A stretch of 64,000 nucleotides of DNA from an uncultured Pelagibacteraceae bacterium. GTDB lineage: Bacteria; Pseudomonadota; Alphaproteobacteria; Pelagibacterales; Pelagibacteraceae. The notes beneath the pieces are model-generated. The model worked only from the letters and a program-made list of their open reading frames with translations. It was not told where the DNA came from and searched no databases. Position 1 is the stretch's first letter. Each line of letters begins with the position of its first letter. The translations under genes and the position numbers were made by a program. The stretch spans positions 1 through 64,000 of the forward strand of contig CABZAZ010000005.1 of assembly GCA_902523895.1 (NCBI GenBank). The letters are read 5' to 3'. This document shows positions 1-10,171 of the stretch, piece by piece.

Positions 1-2
1 CT

Positions 3-125
3 CAAGTAATTGATAGTTATATAAAACTTAGAAGTGCAGAAATAAAAGAATTTAACAACATAGAAAGATTTGATAAATCAAAACCTATAACCAAATGGGA
101 AAGACAAAATACTCTAGATTGTTAA
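3..125 (+). CDS. C-terminal fragment of a glutamine synthetase family protein (truncated by window edge)
   Basis: Frame 3 reads QVIDSYIKLRSAEIKEFNNIERFDKSKPITKWERQNTLDC*; the WERxNTLDC-type C-terminus resembles GlnT/GSIII-type glutamine synthetases. Confidence 0.5.
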   Translation, partial: QVIDSYIKLRSAEIKEFNNIERFDKSKPITKWERQNTLDC

Positions 126-126
126 A

Positions 127-1260
127 GTGAAGAGTTTAAAAAATCTTAAAAGCTGGAAATATAAAAAATTATTAAAAAATAATCGTTATAATTTTAAAAG
201 AAGTTATGTTTTAAAGCATCTTCCCTCTTCTTTAATCACTAATGCTTATAAATCAATTTCCGGATGGAAAAATTATAAAGCAACTCCTCTTTTATCACTT
301 GATAAATTAAAGAAAAATTTAAAATTAAATAACATATTTTATAAGGATGAGTCTAAAAGATTTCATTTAAAGTCGTTTAAAGCTTTAGGAGGAGCATACG
401 CAGTTGAGAGGATATCTAATAAGAAAAAAAATATTATTATTTCATCAGCAACGGCTGGCAATCATGGTAGGTCTGTTGCCTGGGGAGCAAAAAGATTAAA
501 CCTAAAGTGTAAAATTTTTGTAAGTCAATATGTAAGCCAAACAAGAGTTCTTGAAATTGAGAAATTTGGCGCTGAGGTAATAAGGGTTAAAGGAAATTAT
601 GAAAATTCGTTAGAAGAATGCAAAAGACTCTCAAAAAAATATAATTGGCAAATAGTCCAGGACGTCTCTACCAAAAACTATAAATATGTTCCTCAACTTA
701 CAATGGCTGGATATTCTATTATGATAAAAGAAATATCTAACCAAACCAACCATTATATAACTCATATATTTGTTCAAGCAGGTGTTGGAGGATTAGCGGC
801 AGGAGTAGTAGCTGGGGTAGCAAAATATTTTAAAAGAATTCCAAAAATCATTGTTGTTGAGCCTAATAGAGCTGATTGTGTTCTTCAGAGTGTTAAAGCA
901 AACAAAATGAAAAAAATAAGAATAAAAAAAGAAAGTATTATGGGTGGGATGTCATGTAATGAAATGTCACTTGTCCCATGGCTAATATTAAAAAAAACTT
1001 CTAACTATTGTGTATCTGTTGCTGATAATAATGTTGCTAAAACAACCGCGATGTTAAAAGATAGAAAATTAAGTAAAGTTTCAATCATAGGGGGTGAATG
1101 TGCAACTCCTGGAGTTATTGCTCTTATAGGTTTAGCAAACAATCCAAAAGCAAGAAAATCATTAAATTTGAATGAAGATTCTAACATTCTTGTCATAGGA
1201 TGCGAAGGAAATGCAGATGTTAAACTTTACAAACAGCTGTTATCTAAAGGTAGAAAATAA
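127..1260 (+). CDS. PLP-dependent diaminopropionate ammonia-lyase-like / threonine dehydratase family
   Basis: GTG start right after the upstream stop; FHLKSFKALGGAYA PLP-lysine motif, SSATAGNHGRSVAWGA, and a Gly-rich C-terminal region typical of YgeX. Confidence 0.8.
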   Translation: MKSLKNLKSWKYKKLLKNNRYNFKRSYVLKHLPSSLITNAYKSISGWKNYKATPLLSLDKLKKNLKLNNIFYKDESKRFHLKSFKALGGAYAVERISNKKKNIIISSATAGNHGRSVAWGAKRLNLKCKIFVSQYVSQTRVLEIEKFGAEVIRVKGNYENSLEECKRLSKKYNWQIVQDVSTKNYKYVPQLTMAGYSIMIKEISNQTNHYITHIFVQAGVGGLAAGVVAGVAKYFKRIPKIIVVEPNRADCVLQSVKANKMKKIRIKKESIMGGMSCNEMSLVPWLILKKTSNYCVSVADNNVAKTTAMLKDRKLSKVSIIGGECATPGVIALIGLANNPKARKSLNLNEDSNILVIGCEGNADVKLYKQLLSKGRK

Positions 1261-1267
1261 TATTTAT

Positions 1268-2689
1268 ATGACCAAAAATGCAATAGCTTGGATAAGGGAA
1301 GACTTTAGAATCGAACACAATCCTGCTCTCTCATATGCTACGCAAAATCATGAAAATGTTATTGCTTTATTTATTTATAATAAAGCCGATTTTGACAACA
1401 AAAGGGAAGCCCAAAAGTGGTGGTTATTTAAATCTTTAGAAACATTTAAATCTGAATTATCTAAATACAAAATAAATCTCCAAATATTAGCAGGTGATGA
1501 ACTAGATATATTTTCCAAAATTAAAAAAAAAGATGACGTTTCAATATATTGGAATAAAATTTACGAACCTGATGTAATCGCAAAAGGAAAAAAAATTAGA
1601 GATGTTTTCTTGAAAAATGAAGTTGAATTTAAATATTTTAAAGGAAATATTCTAAATGAATTTCAAGAAGTTACTAAAAATGATGGAACACCTTTTAAAG
1701 TATTCACTCCTTTCTGGAGAAATGCTGAACAAAAATATTTAGGTTTACCACCAAGTAAAAATTATATTGTAAAGAAAAAAACGAAAGTAATATCTTTCTT
1801 TAAAAATTGTGTTGAACCAAAAAGTATTTTACCAAAAAAAAGTTGGTACAAAAAATTTGAGAATTATTGGAAAGTATCAGAAAATGATTCAAAAAAAGTT
1901 CTTAACAATTTGATTAATGATAAGATTAAAGAATATGGTTCGGCTAGAGATTTTCCTTCTATAGAGGGCACATCAAAGTTATCTCCTTATATCAAACACG
2001 GACAAATACATGTAAGCACGATTTGGAAAAAATGTAACGAGATTAAATCTAAAGGCATTGGTTATAGAAAATATATTAATGAACTTGGTTGGCGTGAATT
2101 CTCTCATAGTTTAATTAATTATTTCCCTGAGTTTTTAAAAGGAAATTACAGAAAAGAATTTGATAAATTTCCTTGGGTAAAAAATGAAAAATTTTTAAAA
2201 GCATGGAAATCAGGGATGACTGGTTATCCAATCGTTGATGCTGGAATGAGAGAATTATATGAAACTGGTTGGATGCATAATAGGATTAGAATGGTGGTTG
2301 GTTCTTTTTTAGTAAAACATTTGAGAATTGATTGGACCGAGGGTGAAAAGCATTTTAGAAATTGTTTGCTTGATTTTAATAAAGCCAATAATGTAGCTCA
2401 ATGGCAGTGGGTTGCAGGTTGTGGGGCTGATGCAGCTCCTTATTTTAGAATTTTTAATCCTATTCTACAAGGTGAAAAGTTTGATAAAGAGGGAAAATAT
2501 GTAAAAAGATGGATACCAGAATTAAACAAAGTTCCACAAAAATTTATTCATAAACCTTGGGAAATGGAAATAAAATTTCAACAAGCAATAAATACTATCA
2601 TAGGAAAAGATTATCCAAAACCAATAGTAATACATGAAGAGGCAAGAGCTTCTGCATTAAAAGCTTTTCAGAGTTTGAAAAAAAATTAA
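1268..2689 (+). CDS. phrB: Deoxyribodipyrimidine photolyase (cryptochrome/photolyase family)
   Basis: IAWIREDFRIEHNPAL N-terminus; FAD-binding region WREFSHSLINYFP, GMRELYETGWMHNRIRMVVGSFLVKHLRIDWTEGEKHF; start moved from 1211 to ATG 1268. Confidence 0.92.
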   Translation: MTKNAIAWIREDFRIEHNPALSYATQNHENVIALFIYNKADFDNKREAQKWWLFKSLETFKSELSKYKINLQILAGDELDIFSKIKKKDDVSIYWNKIYEPDVIAKGKKIRDVFLKNEVEFKYFKGNILNEFQEVTKNDGTPFKVFTPFWRNAEQKYLGLPPSKNYIVKKKTKVISFFKNCVEPKSILPKKSWYKKFENYWKVSENDSKKVLNNLINDKIKEYGSARDFPSIEGTSKLSPYIKHGQIHVSTIWKKCNEIKSKGIGYRKYINELGWREFSHSLINYFPEFLKGNYRKEFDKFPWVKNEKFLKAWKSGMTGYPIVDAGMRELYETGWMHNRIRMVVGSFLVKHLRIDWTEGEKHFRNCLLDFNKANNVAQWQWVAGCGADAAPYFRIFNPILQGEKFDKEGKYVKRWIPELNKVPQKFIHKPWEMEIKFQQAINTIIGKDYPKPIVIHEEARASALKAFQSLKKN

Positions 2690-3108
2690 ACATCTCCTAA
2701 AAAGTGATGAATGATAGTTCTTGTCTGTGGGTTTAATCTGTGTTCAAATAAATAAATACCTTGCCAAGTTCCAAGTAATAATTCTCCATTTTCAATGCTA
2801 AGAGAAATTTGATTATTAGTTAAACTAGATTTTATATGTGCAGGCATATCATCTTTACCTTCAGTTGTATGAATATATAACTTATTATCCATTGGTGCGA
2901 TTTTATTAAAATAATTGATTAAGTCAGTTTGAACATCAGGATCTGCATTTTCTTGAATAATTAAAGAGGCACTAGTGTGTTGAATACTTAAATTAAGTAT
3001 ACCATTTTTAAATTTATTTTTCTTAATCCAATTGATTGTTTGATCAGTGAATTCGTATAATTTTTGCCCATTGGTATTCATTTTAAAATTATTGAATTTT
3101 TGGATCAT
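2686..3108 (-). CDS. YjbQ family protein (secondary thiamine-phosphate synthase-like)
   Basis: ILNLSIQHTSASLIIQENADPDVQTDL ... GTWQGIYLFEHR is the UPF0047/YjbQ signature. Confidence 0.9.
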   Translation of the reverse strand: MIQKFNNFKMNTNGQKLYEFTDQTINWIKKNKFKNGILNLSIQHTSASLIIQENADPDVQTDLINYFNKIAPMDNKLYIHTTEGKDDMPAHIKSSLTNNQISLSIENGELLLGTWQGIYLFEHRLNPQTRTIIHHFLGDV

Positions 3109-4163
3109 AAATCAAAGCTTGTGGATGTTAGTTCATAAAGACGGCTAATTGTACGATTAAATGGTTTTTTTAACGATTTAGATGACGTCAATTCATCAAG
3201 ATTTTTTTCAGCAGTGACGGCAATAGGTATTTTCTTATCATAAACTATATCAATTAAAGTTATGAAACGGTGTTGTTGATTAGAATTTATATCATCAAAA
3301 TTTGGTATTTCATCAATAACCATAAATTTAGAGACCTTAGCTATTTCGAGGTAATCCTCGGCTCCCAAGTTTTTGTCGCATAACTCATCGAATGTAAATC
3401 TAACAACTCCTTGATAGAATTCTTTAATTAGAAATTCTCTCCCTTTAATATCAAGATTACGAGTAGTTTTTTTTCTATCCTTTGAAATAATCCTAAAAAA
3501 TTTATTCATTTTAAAATTACTTTCTTGGTTTAGCGGGAAGAAATATCTATCATTTTGATTTTCTTTTGACTTTCTATAATCATCTTCAATAATAAGCTCG
3601 TGTTCGATAGTCTTTTTTATCATGATCTCAATAAAAGGTTTAAACTGATCCCGTTGAAGACCATCCTTATATAATTCAGAAATTTGAATATTAGAGGTGA
3701 TAATTATTTTTATATTCTCACTAAATATTTTATCAAACAATTTACCTAATATCATAGCATCTACTATATTGGTAACTTGAAACTCATCAAAATAAATTAA
3801 CAAAGCCTTTGATTTTAAGTCTTTTACAAATAAATTAATAATATTTTCATCTCCCTTATTCTTGTTTTCATGTACAAAATCATGAAAATTTAACATAAAC
3901 TCATTAAAGTGAAGTCTTAGTTTTTTTTCAGACATAAGATCATAAAAAAAATCTAAGATCATTGTTTTTCCAACACCAACACCTCCATGAAGATAAAAAC
4001 CTTTTTTATAATTTTCTTTTTTAAAAAAATTGAAGATGAAAGAATGAAAATTTTTATTATAAAAATCTTGAAGTAATTTAATTGTCTTTATTTGGTTTTG
4101 ATTAATTTCTAAATTTTTTGAATTACAAAATAATCTAAATTTTTCCTCAAGATTTTTGGACAT
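3105..4163 (-). CDS. zapE: AFG1/ZapE-family ATPase
   Basis: Walker A GGVGVGKTMILDFFYD, RLHFNEFMLNFHDFVHE, FDEFQVTNIVDAMILGKLF. Confidence 0.9.
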   Translation of the reverse strand: MSKNLEEKFRLFCNSKNLEINQNQIKTIKLLQDFYNKNFHSFIFNFFKKENYKKGFYLHGGVGVGKTMILDFFYDLMSEKKLRLHFNEFMLNFHDFVHENKNKGDENIINLFVKDLKSKALLIYFDEFQVTNIVDAMILGKLFDKIFSENIKIIITSNIQISELYKDGLQRDQFKPFIEIMIKKTIEHELIIEDDYRKSKENQNDRYFFPLNQESNFKMNKFFRIISKDRKKTTRNLDIKGREFLIKEFYQGVVRFTFDELCDKNLGAEDYLEIAKVSKFMVIDEIPNFDDINSNQQHRFITLIDIVYDKKIPIAVTAEKNLDELTSSKSLKKPFNRTISRLYELTSTSFDL

Positions 4164-4594
4164 TAATTTTTTTTTGATTTAAAATCAATACCATATTCTG
4201 ATCTTGGACCCTTTCTCAAACCAAACGGACCTGAGATAAAAATAGTCATTGGTTTCGTTCCAGGTTCCAAATCAACTCTGTGATATGTATTAGCAGATCT
4301 AAATCCAACATAACCAGGTCTTCTCCAAAATTTTCCTTTCTCTGTTGTTTCCCAATAACCACCTCTTATCACTATTGTAATGTATGGAAAAAGATGATTA
4401 TGTACTCCGTCACCATGATCATCAGCTAACATTTCGTGAATAAGTATATTAAATGGAAACCATTTTGGTCTGTGTCTAAAGATTACATAATATCTATTCA
4501 TCCAAGGTTTTGCTAAGTCAAATCTTGGATGTGAAGGTCCTCTATCTAGAACGACCTTTTTTCTACCTAACTTATCTAACAATCTTAAAAACAT
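4163..4594 (-). CDS. Cupin-fold protein of unknown function
   Basis: HDHGDGVHNHLFPYITIVIRGGYWE...RSANTYHRVDL cupin-like metal-binding pattern. Confidence 0.6.
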   Translation of the reverse strand: MFLRLLDKLGRKKVVLDRGPSHPRFDLAKPWMNRYYVIFRHRPKWFPFNILIHEMLADDHGDGVHNHLFPYITIVIRGGYWETTEKGKFWRRPGYVGFRSANTYHRVDLEPGTKPMTIFISGPFGLRKGPRSEYGIDFKSKKN

Positions 4595-5895
4595 TAATTT
4601 AATTTAATTATAGCATTATCTTTTACTAAATATAGATTTTGGTTTAAAACAAAAGGACGTGAGATTTTATCCTTATCAATTTTTAATGTTGAAATAGTTT
4701 TTCCAGATTTGATATTAATTACTAATAATCTTCCGATATTAGTAGACAAATATATGTTTTTCAGACCAACAACGAATCCCGTAGGGAATATTTGATCTCT
4801 TTTTTTAGGGTTAAAATTATTAAAAACATCAGTTACTTTTATTATATTTCCTGTTATTTTGTCGATTACAACTAAAAAACCTTCAATTGAAACGGTAATT
4901 AAAAAATTATCTATTAAAACAGGTCTTAAGTTTGAATTAACTGAATTCTTCCAGTTAAAACTTCCAGAGTTTATGTCAATAGAGTAAAATTCATTTTTGT
5001 TATTAGAAAAAAATAAATTATTTTGATCTGCGATTAAATCGGATGTCTCAAGAGAAAAAGAGGACTCATATACAAGGTTACTTTGAGTTGGTAATTGCCA
5101 TTGTAAGTCACCATTGTTTATGTCAACTGCACTTATATCTCCCAATGAATTGTTAAAATAGACTGTATCGTTAATGATAACTATTGATATTTTCTTTTGA
5201 GATCTAATTAGTGATGACTGTGTTTTAAAATTCCAGAGTTCTTTACCATTTTTAATTGAAAAACATCTAAGTGTATTTGTAAAATCAACAATAAAAAATT
5301 TATCTTTATAAATTTTGATCTGTGAATTAAAAGGTGCTAAATTATTCTTAGACCAAATTAAATCTCCAGTTGTTAAATTTAATTTATAATATTTTGTTAG
5401 GTTATCCGCAACTATCAAAAAATTTTTATTATTTGCGAATTGTAAAATTGGACCAAATTTTTTTTCTGGTTTTGAATAGTAATTTTTTTTCCATATTAAT
5501 TTTGAATTTTCATCAAATTGTAAGATAGAACCCTTATTATCAAAAAAAATTACATTTTCATAATTGAAAGATATAACTGGTTCAGATTGATAAAAATTTT
5601 TAATTTTTGAAAACTTATATTTTGATGATTTTTTTAATGTTCCATCAAATTTTACTCTACCGTCATTATTTGTTTGTTTTTCGATTAACTCATTTTTTAT
5701 AAAATCTTTGCTTAAGTTTAAACTTACATTTGTGTTTAATTCTTTATTCAAAGCAGCTGGATCAATAAAAATTTTTTCAAATTTTTGTTTCTCTATTTCT
5801 TTAATAGCCTCTGAAGTCCAAAATTTTGAATTTTTATTTAAAGAGCAACCAGAAAGAAAAATAATTATTAATGATAATTGAAAAAATTTATTCAC
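4594..5895 (-). CDS. bamB: Outer-membrane assembly lipoprotein BamB-like (PQQ repeat beta-propeller)
   Basis: Lipobox LSGC near N-terminus; repeats such as NGKELWNF, NGDLQWQL, SGSFNWKN, TGDLIWSK. Confidence 0.8.
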   Translation of the reverse strand: MNKFFQLSLIIIFLSGCSLNKNSKFWTSEAIKEIEKQKFEKIFIDPAALNKELNTNVSLNLSKDFIKNELIEKQTNNDGRVKFDGTLKKSSKYKFSKIKNFYQSEPVISFNYENVIFFDNKGSILQFDENSKLIWKKNYYSKPEKKFGPILQFANNKNFLIVADNLTKYYKLNLTTGDLIWSKNNLAPFNSQIKIYKDKFFIVDFTNTLRCFSIKNGKELWNFKTQSSLIRSQKKISIVIINDTVYFNNSLGDISAVDINNGDLQWQLPTQSNLVYESSFSLETSDLIADQNNLFFSNNKNEFYSIDINSGSFNWKNSVNSNLRPVLIDNFLITVSIEGFLVVIDKITGNIIKVTDVFNNFNPKKRDQIFPTGFVVGLKNIYLSTNIGRLLVINIKSGKTISTLKIDKDKISRPFVLNQNLYLVKDNAIIKLN

Positions 5896-6532
5896 TTAAA
5901 TCTCTATTAAGTCTTCTTTGTGCCTCTAATTTAATTTGTTGATTAGAATTTTCCAAATTTAATATTTGATTAAAAAATTCCTTTGATTTTTGCATTTCAT
6001 TTTTTGAATAAAAATATTCTGCTGTTAAGTATAATGCATGAGATTTCCATACACTATCAGATTTAATTATTGGGTTAAGTATATTTAAAAGATCACTTTC
6101 ATTGATTTGATCTGCATTATAGAGAGCTTTTTTATAAATATTTAAATTTTTTATCTCTTTATCCAATGAGGTTTCTTCAATGATAACATCAAATAATTTG
6201 TTGATTGTATTTTTTTCGCTAATTAATTTATTATCTATTATAAAATACAAAGATAATGGTGAATAAGTTGAATTTTTTTCATTAATTATTTGTATTAAAT
6301 CTTTAGCTGTTTGTTCCTTATTATTTTCAGAATAATTTAAAGTTATTGTATTAAAAGAATCTGAAATCTTAATTTTTTTTCTATCCTGATATTCACCAAA
6401 AGCAAAATAACTAATTAAAAGTATAATGATAACTCCTAAGCTTAAAATTAATTTTTTTTTATTATGGATAAAAAAATTTTTTATTTTTTCATTTCTTGTA
6501 TTTGTATTTATTATTGATATATCCTCATCCAT
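5888..6532 (-). CDS. Membrane-anchored TPR-like protein (YfgM/DUF2659-like)
   Basis: Single N-terminal TM (LILSLGVIIILLISYFAFG), helical repeats, upstream of bamB. Confidence 0.6.
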   Translation of the reverse strand: MDEDISIINTNTRNEKIKNFFIHNKKKLILSLGVIIILLISYFAFGEYQDRKKIKISDSFNTITLNYSENNKEQTAKDLIQIINEKNSTYSPLSLYFIIDNKLISEKNTINKLFDVIIEETSLDKEIKNLNIYKKALYNADQINESDLLNILNPIIKSDSVWKSHALYLTAEYFYSKNEMQKSKEFFNQILNLENSNQQIKLEAQRRLNRDLSE

Positions 6533-6534
6533 AT

Positions 6535-9204
6535 TTAAATCATATTTCTTAAAACATATTGAAGTATTCCACCATTTTTATAGTATTCCAATTCATTTTT
6601 AGTATCAATTCTACATAAAGTATTTATTATTTTTACGTCACCTGATGCATATTTAATCTCAACTTTTATTTTGTCAGAGGGATTAATTCCCTTTTCAATA
6701 TCTACTACACTAATCAATTCAGAACCTAATAAATTAAGATTTTTTCTGTTCATATTTTCCGTAAATTGCAATGGCAATATTCCCATCCCAATTAAATTAG
6801 ATCTGTGTATTCTCTCAAAACTCTCAGCAATTACTACCTTAACACCCAATAATTTAGTTCCTTTTGCAGCCCAATCACGAGAGGAGCCTGTTCCGTATTC
6901 TTTACCACCAATTACAACTAAATCAGTTCCCCTTTTTTTATACTCCACCACTGCATCATAAACTGACATAACTTTTTCCTCAGGGTATAATTTTGTATAA
7001 CCACCTTCAGTTCCAGGAGCCATTTCATTTTTAATTCTTATATTTGCAAATGTACCTCTCATCATTACCTCATGATTTCCACGTCTTGAACCATATGAAT
7101 TATAATCTTTTGGAAGAATTTGATAATTCATAAAATATTCACCTGTCGGGCTATCTTTTTGAATATTACCAGCAGGAGAAATATGATCTGTAGTAACCAT
7201 ATCTCCTAATATCAATAATGGTCTAGCATTTTTAATCTCTTTAAAACCCTCTGGGTCATCACTAAGATTTTCAAAAAAAGGAGGTTTTTTTACGTAAGTA
7301 GAATTTTCATCCCAATTATAAATACTACTTTTCTCTGTTTTAATTTCTTGCCATTGTTTTGGTCCCTCAGAAACATTTGAATATCTTTTAACAAACATAT
7401 CTGCATTAAGAGAAATCTTCAATGTATCCTCTATTTCTTTATTTGAAGGCCAAATATCTTTTAAAAAAACATTTTTGCCATTTTTGCCTTTTCCAAATGA
7501 GTCTTTGATTAAATCAAATTCCATATGACCAGCCAAAGCATAAGCTACAACAAGAGGTGGAGAGGCTAGATAATTTGCTCTTATGTGAGGTGAAATTCTA
7601 CCCTCAAAGTTTCTATTACCTGATAAAACAGAGACCGCATATAAATTTTCTTTTTGAATAGCATTAACTATATTTTCTGCTAAAGGTCCTGAATTCCCAA
7701 TACAAGTTGTACATCCATAACCAACCAAATTGAATCCTAATTGATCTAAATATGTATTTAGACCTGCCTTTTCTAAATAATCAGTTACAACTTGGGACCC
7801 AGGAGCTAAAGAAGTTTTAACCCATGGTTTAACATTCAATCCTAATTCAACAGCTTTTTTTGCAAGTAGTCCAGCTCCAATAAGAACGTTTGGATTAGAA
7901 GTGTTCGTACATGATGTAATTGCTGCAATTAGTATTGAACCATCTCTAATTTCATAATCCGTATCTTTAACTTTAGAAATTTTATAATCATTTTTATCTG
8001 TAGCTTCTTTAAAAACTTTTTTAAAATTGCTTGATGCATCAGTTAAAAGAACTTTATCTTGTGGTCTTTTAGGGCCTGAAATTGTTGGAACTACAGTAGA
8101 CATATCTAAAGAGATTTTATCAGTAAACTTAATTTCATCGCTTGCCCACAAACCTTGTTCTTTTGCATACTTTTCAACAATCGCCACTGTTTCTTTCTCT
8201 CTTCCAGAAAATTCTAAATATTTTAAAGTTTCTTCATCTATTGGAAAGAATCCGCATGTAGCTCCATACTCAGGTGCCATGTTAGCAATTGTTGCTCTAT
8301 CTGCTAAAGTTAAATTTTTTAATCCCTCACCGTAGAATTCAACAAATTTCCCAACTACTCCCTTGTCTCTAAGCATTTTAACAACCGTTAAAACTAAGTC
8401 TGTAGCAGTTGTGCCCTCTGGCATTTTTTTTGTTACCTCAAATCCAATGACTTCAGGGATTAACATTGAAATAGGTTGTCCCAACATACCCGCTTCAGCT
8501 TCAATTCCACCAACGCCCCATCCTAAAACTGATAAACCATTGACCATGGTTGTATGACTGTCTGTTCCAACAAGAGTATCAGGGAATAAATATTTTTCTC
8601 CTTTGTATTCTTCTGACCAAACTACTTTTGATAAATACTCTAAATTTACCTGGTGACAGATACCAGTTCCTGGAGGAACAATTCTAAAATTGTTAAAAGC
8701 GCTTTGACCCCATTTTAAAAAAGAATATCTTTCGCCATTTCTTTTAAACTCGATATCTACATTCTTTTCAAATGAATCTTTTTTAGCTGATTGATCAACT
8801 TGAACAGAGTGATCAATAACTAAATCAACTGCAGATAGTGGGTTAATTGTATTTGGATCTTTATTTTTTTCTTTTACAGCTTCTCTCATAGCAGCTAAAT
8901 CAGCCACTGCTGGTATCCCTGTATAATCTTGGAGTAAAACCCTGGCTGGTCTGTAAGCTATTTCAGTTTTTGATTTTTTTGTATCAAGCCAGTTTTTTAC
9001 TGCTTCTATTTGTTTTTTATTAACTGATATATCGTCCTCATACCTAAGTAAATTTTCCAATAAAACTTTTAATGACTTTGGTAATTTTGAAATACCTTCT
9101 AAACCATTTAATTCAGCTTTTTTTAATGAATAATATTTATAATTTTTACCATTAATCTCTAGGTCAGATAATGATTTGTAAGAATTTTTATTTCCTGGTT
9201 TCAT
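6535..9204 (-). CDS. acnA: Aconitate hydratase A
   Basis: LLQDYTGIPAVADLAAMR, DSHTTMVNGLSVLGWGVGGIEAEAGMLGQP, TSCTNTSNPNVL, GCTTCIGNSGPL, YGTGSSRDWAAKGT. Confidence 0.98.
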   Translation of the reverse strand: MKPGNKNSYKSLSDLEINGKNYKYYSLKKAELNGLEGISKLPKSLKVLLENLLRYEDDISVNKKQIEAVKNWLDTKKSKTEIAYRPARVLLQDYTGIPAVADLAAMREAVKEKNKDPNTINPLSAVDLVIDHSVQVDQSAKKDSFEKNVDIEFKRNGERYSFLKWGQSAFNNFRIVPPGTGICHQVNLEYLSKVVWSEEYKGEKYLFPDTLVGTDSHTTMVNGLSVLGWGVGGIEAEAGMLGQPISMLIPEVIGFEVTKKMPEGTTATDLVLTVVKMLRDKGVVGKFVEFYGEGLKNLTLADRATIANMAPEYGATCGFFPIDEETLKYLEFSGREKETVAIVEKYAKEQGLWASDEIKFTDKISLDMSTVVPTISGPKRPQDKVLLTDASSNFKKVFKEATDKNDYKISKVKDTDYEIRDGSILIAAITSCTNTSNPNVLIGAGLLAKKAVELGLNVKPWVKTSLAPGSQVVTDYLEKAGLNTYLDQLGFNLVGYGCTTCIGNSGPLAENIVNAIQKENLYAVSVLSGNRNFEGRISPHIRANYLASPPLVVAYALAGHMEFDLIKDSFGKGKNGKNVFLKDIWPSNKEIEDTLKISLNADMFVKRYSNVSEGPKQWQEIKTEKSSIYNWDENSTYVKKPPFFENLSDDPEGFKEIKNARPLLILGDMVTTDHISPAGNIQKDSPTGEYFMNYQILPKDYNSYGSRRGNHEVMMRGTFANIRIKNEMAPGTEGGYTKLYPEEKVMSVYDAVVEYKKRGTDLVVIGGKEYGTGSSRDWAAKGTKLLGVKVVIAESFERIHRSNLIGMGILPLQFTENMNRKNLNLLGSELISVVDIEKGINPSDKIKVEIKYASGDVKIINTLCRIDTKNELEYYKNGGILQYVLRNMI

Positions 9205-9207
9205 ATC

Positions 9208-9798
9208 TTATATATAAAATGTAATTATGCTCAAAAGAAGAAGCACTGACATAACATAATTAAAGTATTTAATAAATTTCTCATTTGTCGCAAATTTTCT
9301 AAGATATTTGCCGACAAATGTCCAAAAGGTAATGCTTGATAAAGATACTATAAAGGCAAATAAAACAACTTGAGTCGCATAATTAAGATAATTTTCTCCA
9401 TATTCAACGTATGTTGAAACAATAATAATTCCAATCAAAACGCCTTTTGGATTTAAAAATTGAAAAATAAAAGTATCTAAAAAAGAAATTGGATTTTCGT
9501 TTTTACTCTCGTTAGAAGATTTTGAGAAACTAATTTTATAAGCTAGGTATATTAAAAATAAACTTCCAAGATATTTTAAAATAGTTTGGATCATCGGAAA
9601 TAGTTTAAAAACATTAACTAAACCAATTGTCAAAGCAAATACCACTGAAGTAAATCCAAATGTAACTCCAAAAATATGAGGGATTGTTTTTCTTATTCCA
9701 AAATTAAAACCAGAATAAGATGCGACCACATTATTTGGTCCTGGTGTATAAGCAGCTACAATCCAGAATAGTGCCATAGATAAAAATTCAGGATGCAT
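9208..9798 (-). CDS. LysE family amino-acid exporter
   Basis: AAYTPGPNNVVASYSGFNFG...IFGVTFGF; multiple TM helices. Confidence 0.88.
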   Translation of the reverse strand: MHPEFLSMALFWIVAAYTPGPNNVVASYSGFNFGIRKTIPHIFGVTFGFTSVVFALTIGLVNVFKLFPMIQTILKYLGSLFLIYLAYKISFSKSSNESKNENPISFLDTFIFQFLNPKGVLIGIIIVSTYVEYGENYLNYATQVVLFAFIVSLSSITFWTFVGKYLRKFATNEKFIKYFNYVMSVLLLLSIITFYI

Positions 9799-9800
9799 AC

Positions 9801-10142
9801 TTATGCTATAGGTAAACCATTCTCTGCTTTTTGTGAGGGATGTACTAATGTTACCTTTCCTTCAGAGTCTATCGAGCCTAAAAGTAAAAATTGAGATTTT
9901 ACACCTGCAATATTTTTTTCTGGAAAATTACAAACACCAATCACTTGTTTACCAACTAAATTTTCCTCATTATAAAAATGAGTAATTTGAGCAGAAGATG
10001 TTTTAACACCTATTTCTTTTCCAAAATCAACTTCAACAACTAAAGATGGTTTTCTAGCTTTTTCATTTTTTTTGACTGAAAGTACTGTCCCAAGTCTAAT
10101 GTCTATTTTGTCAAATATGTCGTAAGTAATTTGTTCTTTCAT
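9801..10142 (-). CDS. csaA: tRNA-binding-domain protein CsaA
   Basis: FDKIDIRLGTVLSVKKNEKARKPSLVVEVDFG...KTSSAQITHFY...VCNFPEKNIAGVKSQFL. Confidence 0.9.
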   Translation of the reverse strand: MKEQITYDIFDKIDIRLGTVLSVKKNEKARKPSLVVEVDFGKEIGVKTSSAQITHFYNEENLVGKQVIGVCNFPEKNIAGVKSQFLLLGSIDSEGKVTLVHPSQKAENGLPIA

Positions 10143-10171
10143 AAATGAGATATTTATATTAATTATTACTA

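Noticed and set aside
8027-8557. Two plus-strand ORFs (102 and 64 aa) opposite acnA
   Set aside because: Shadow ORFs of a strongly conserved gene, no recognisable domain.
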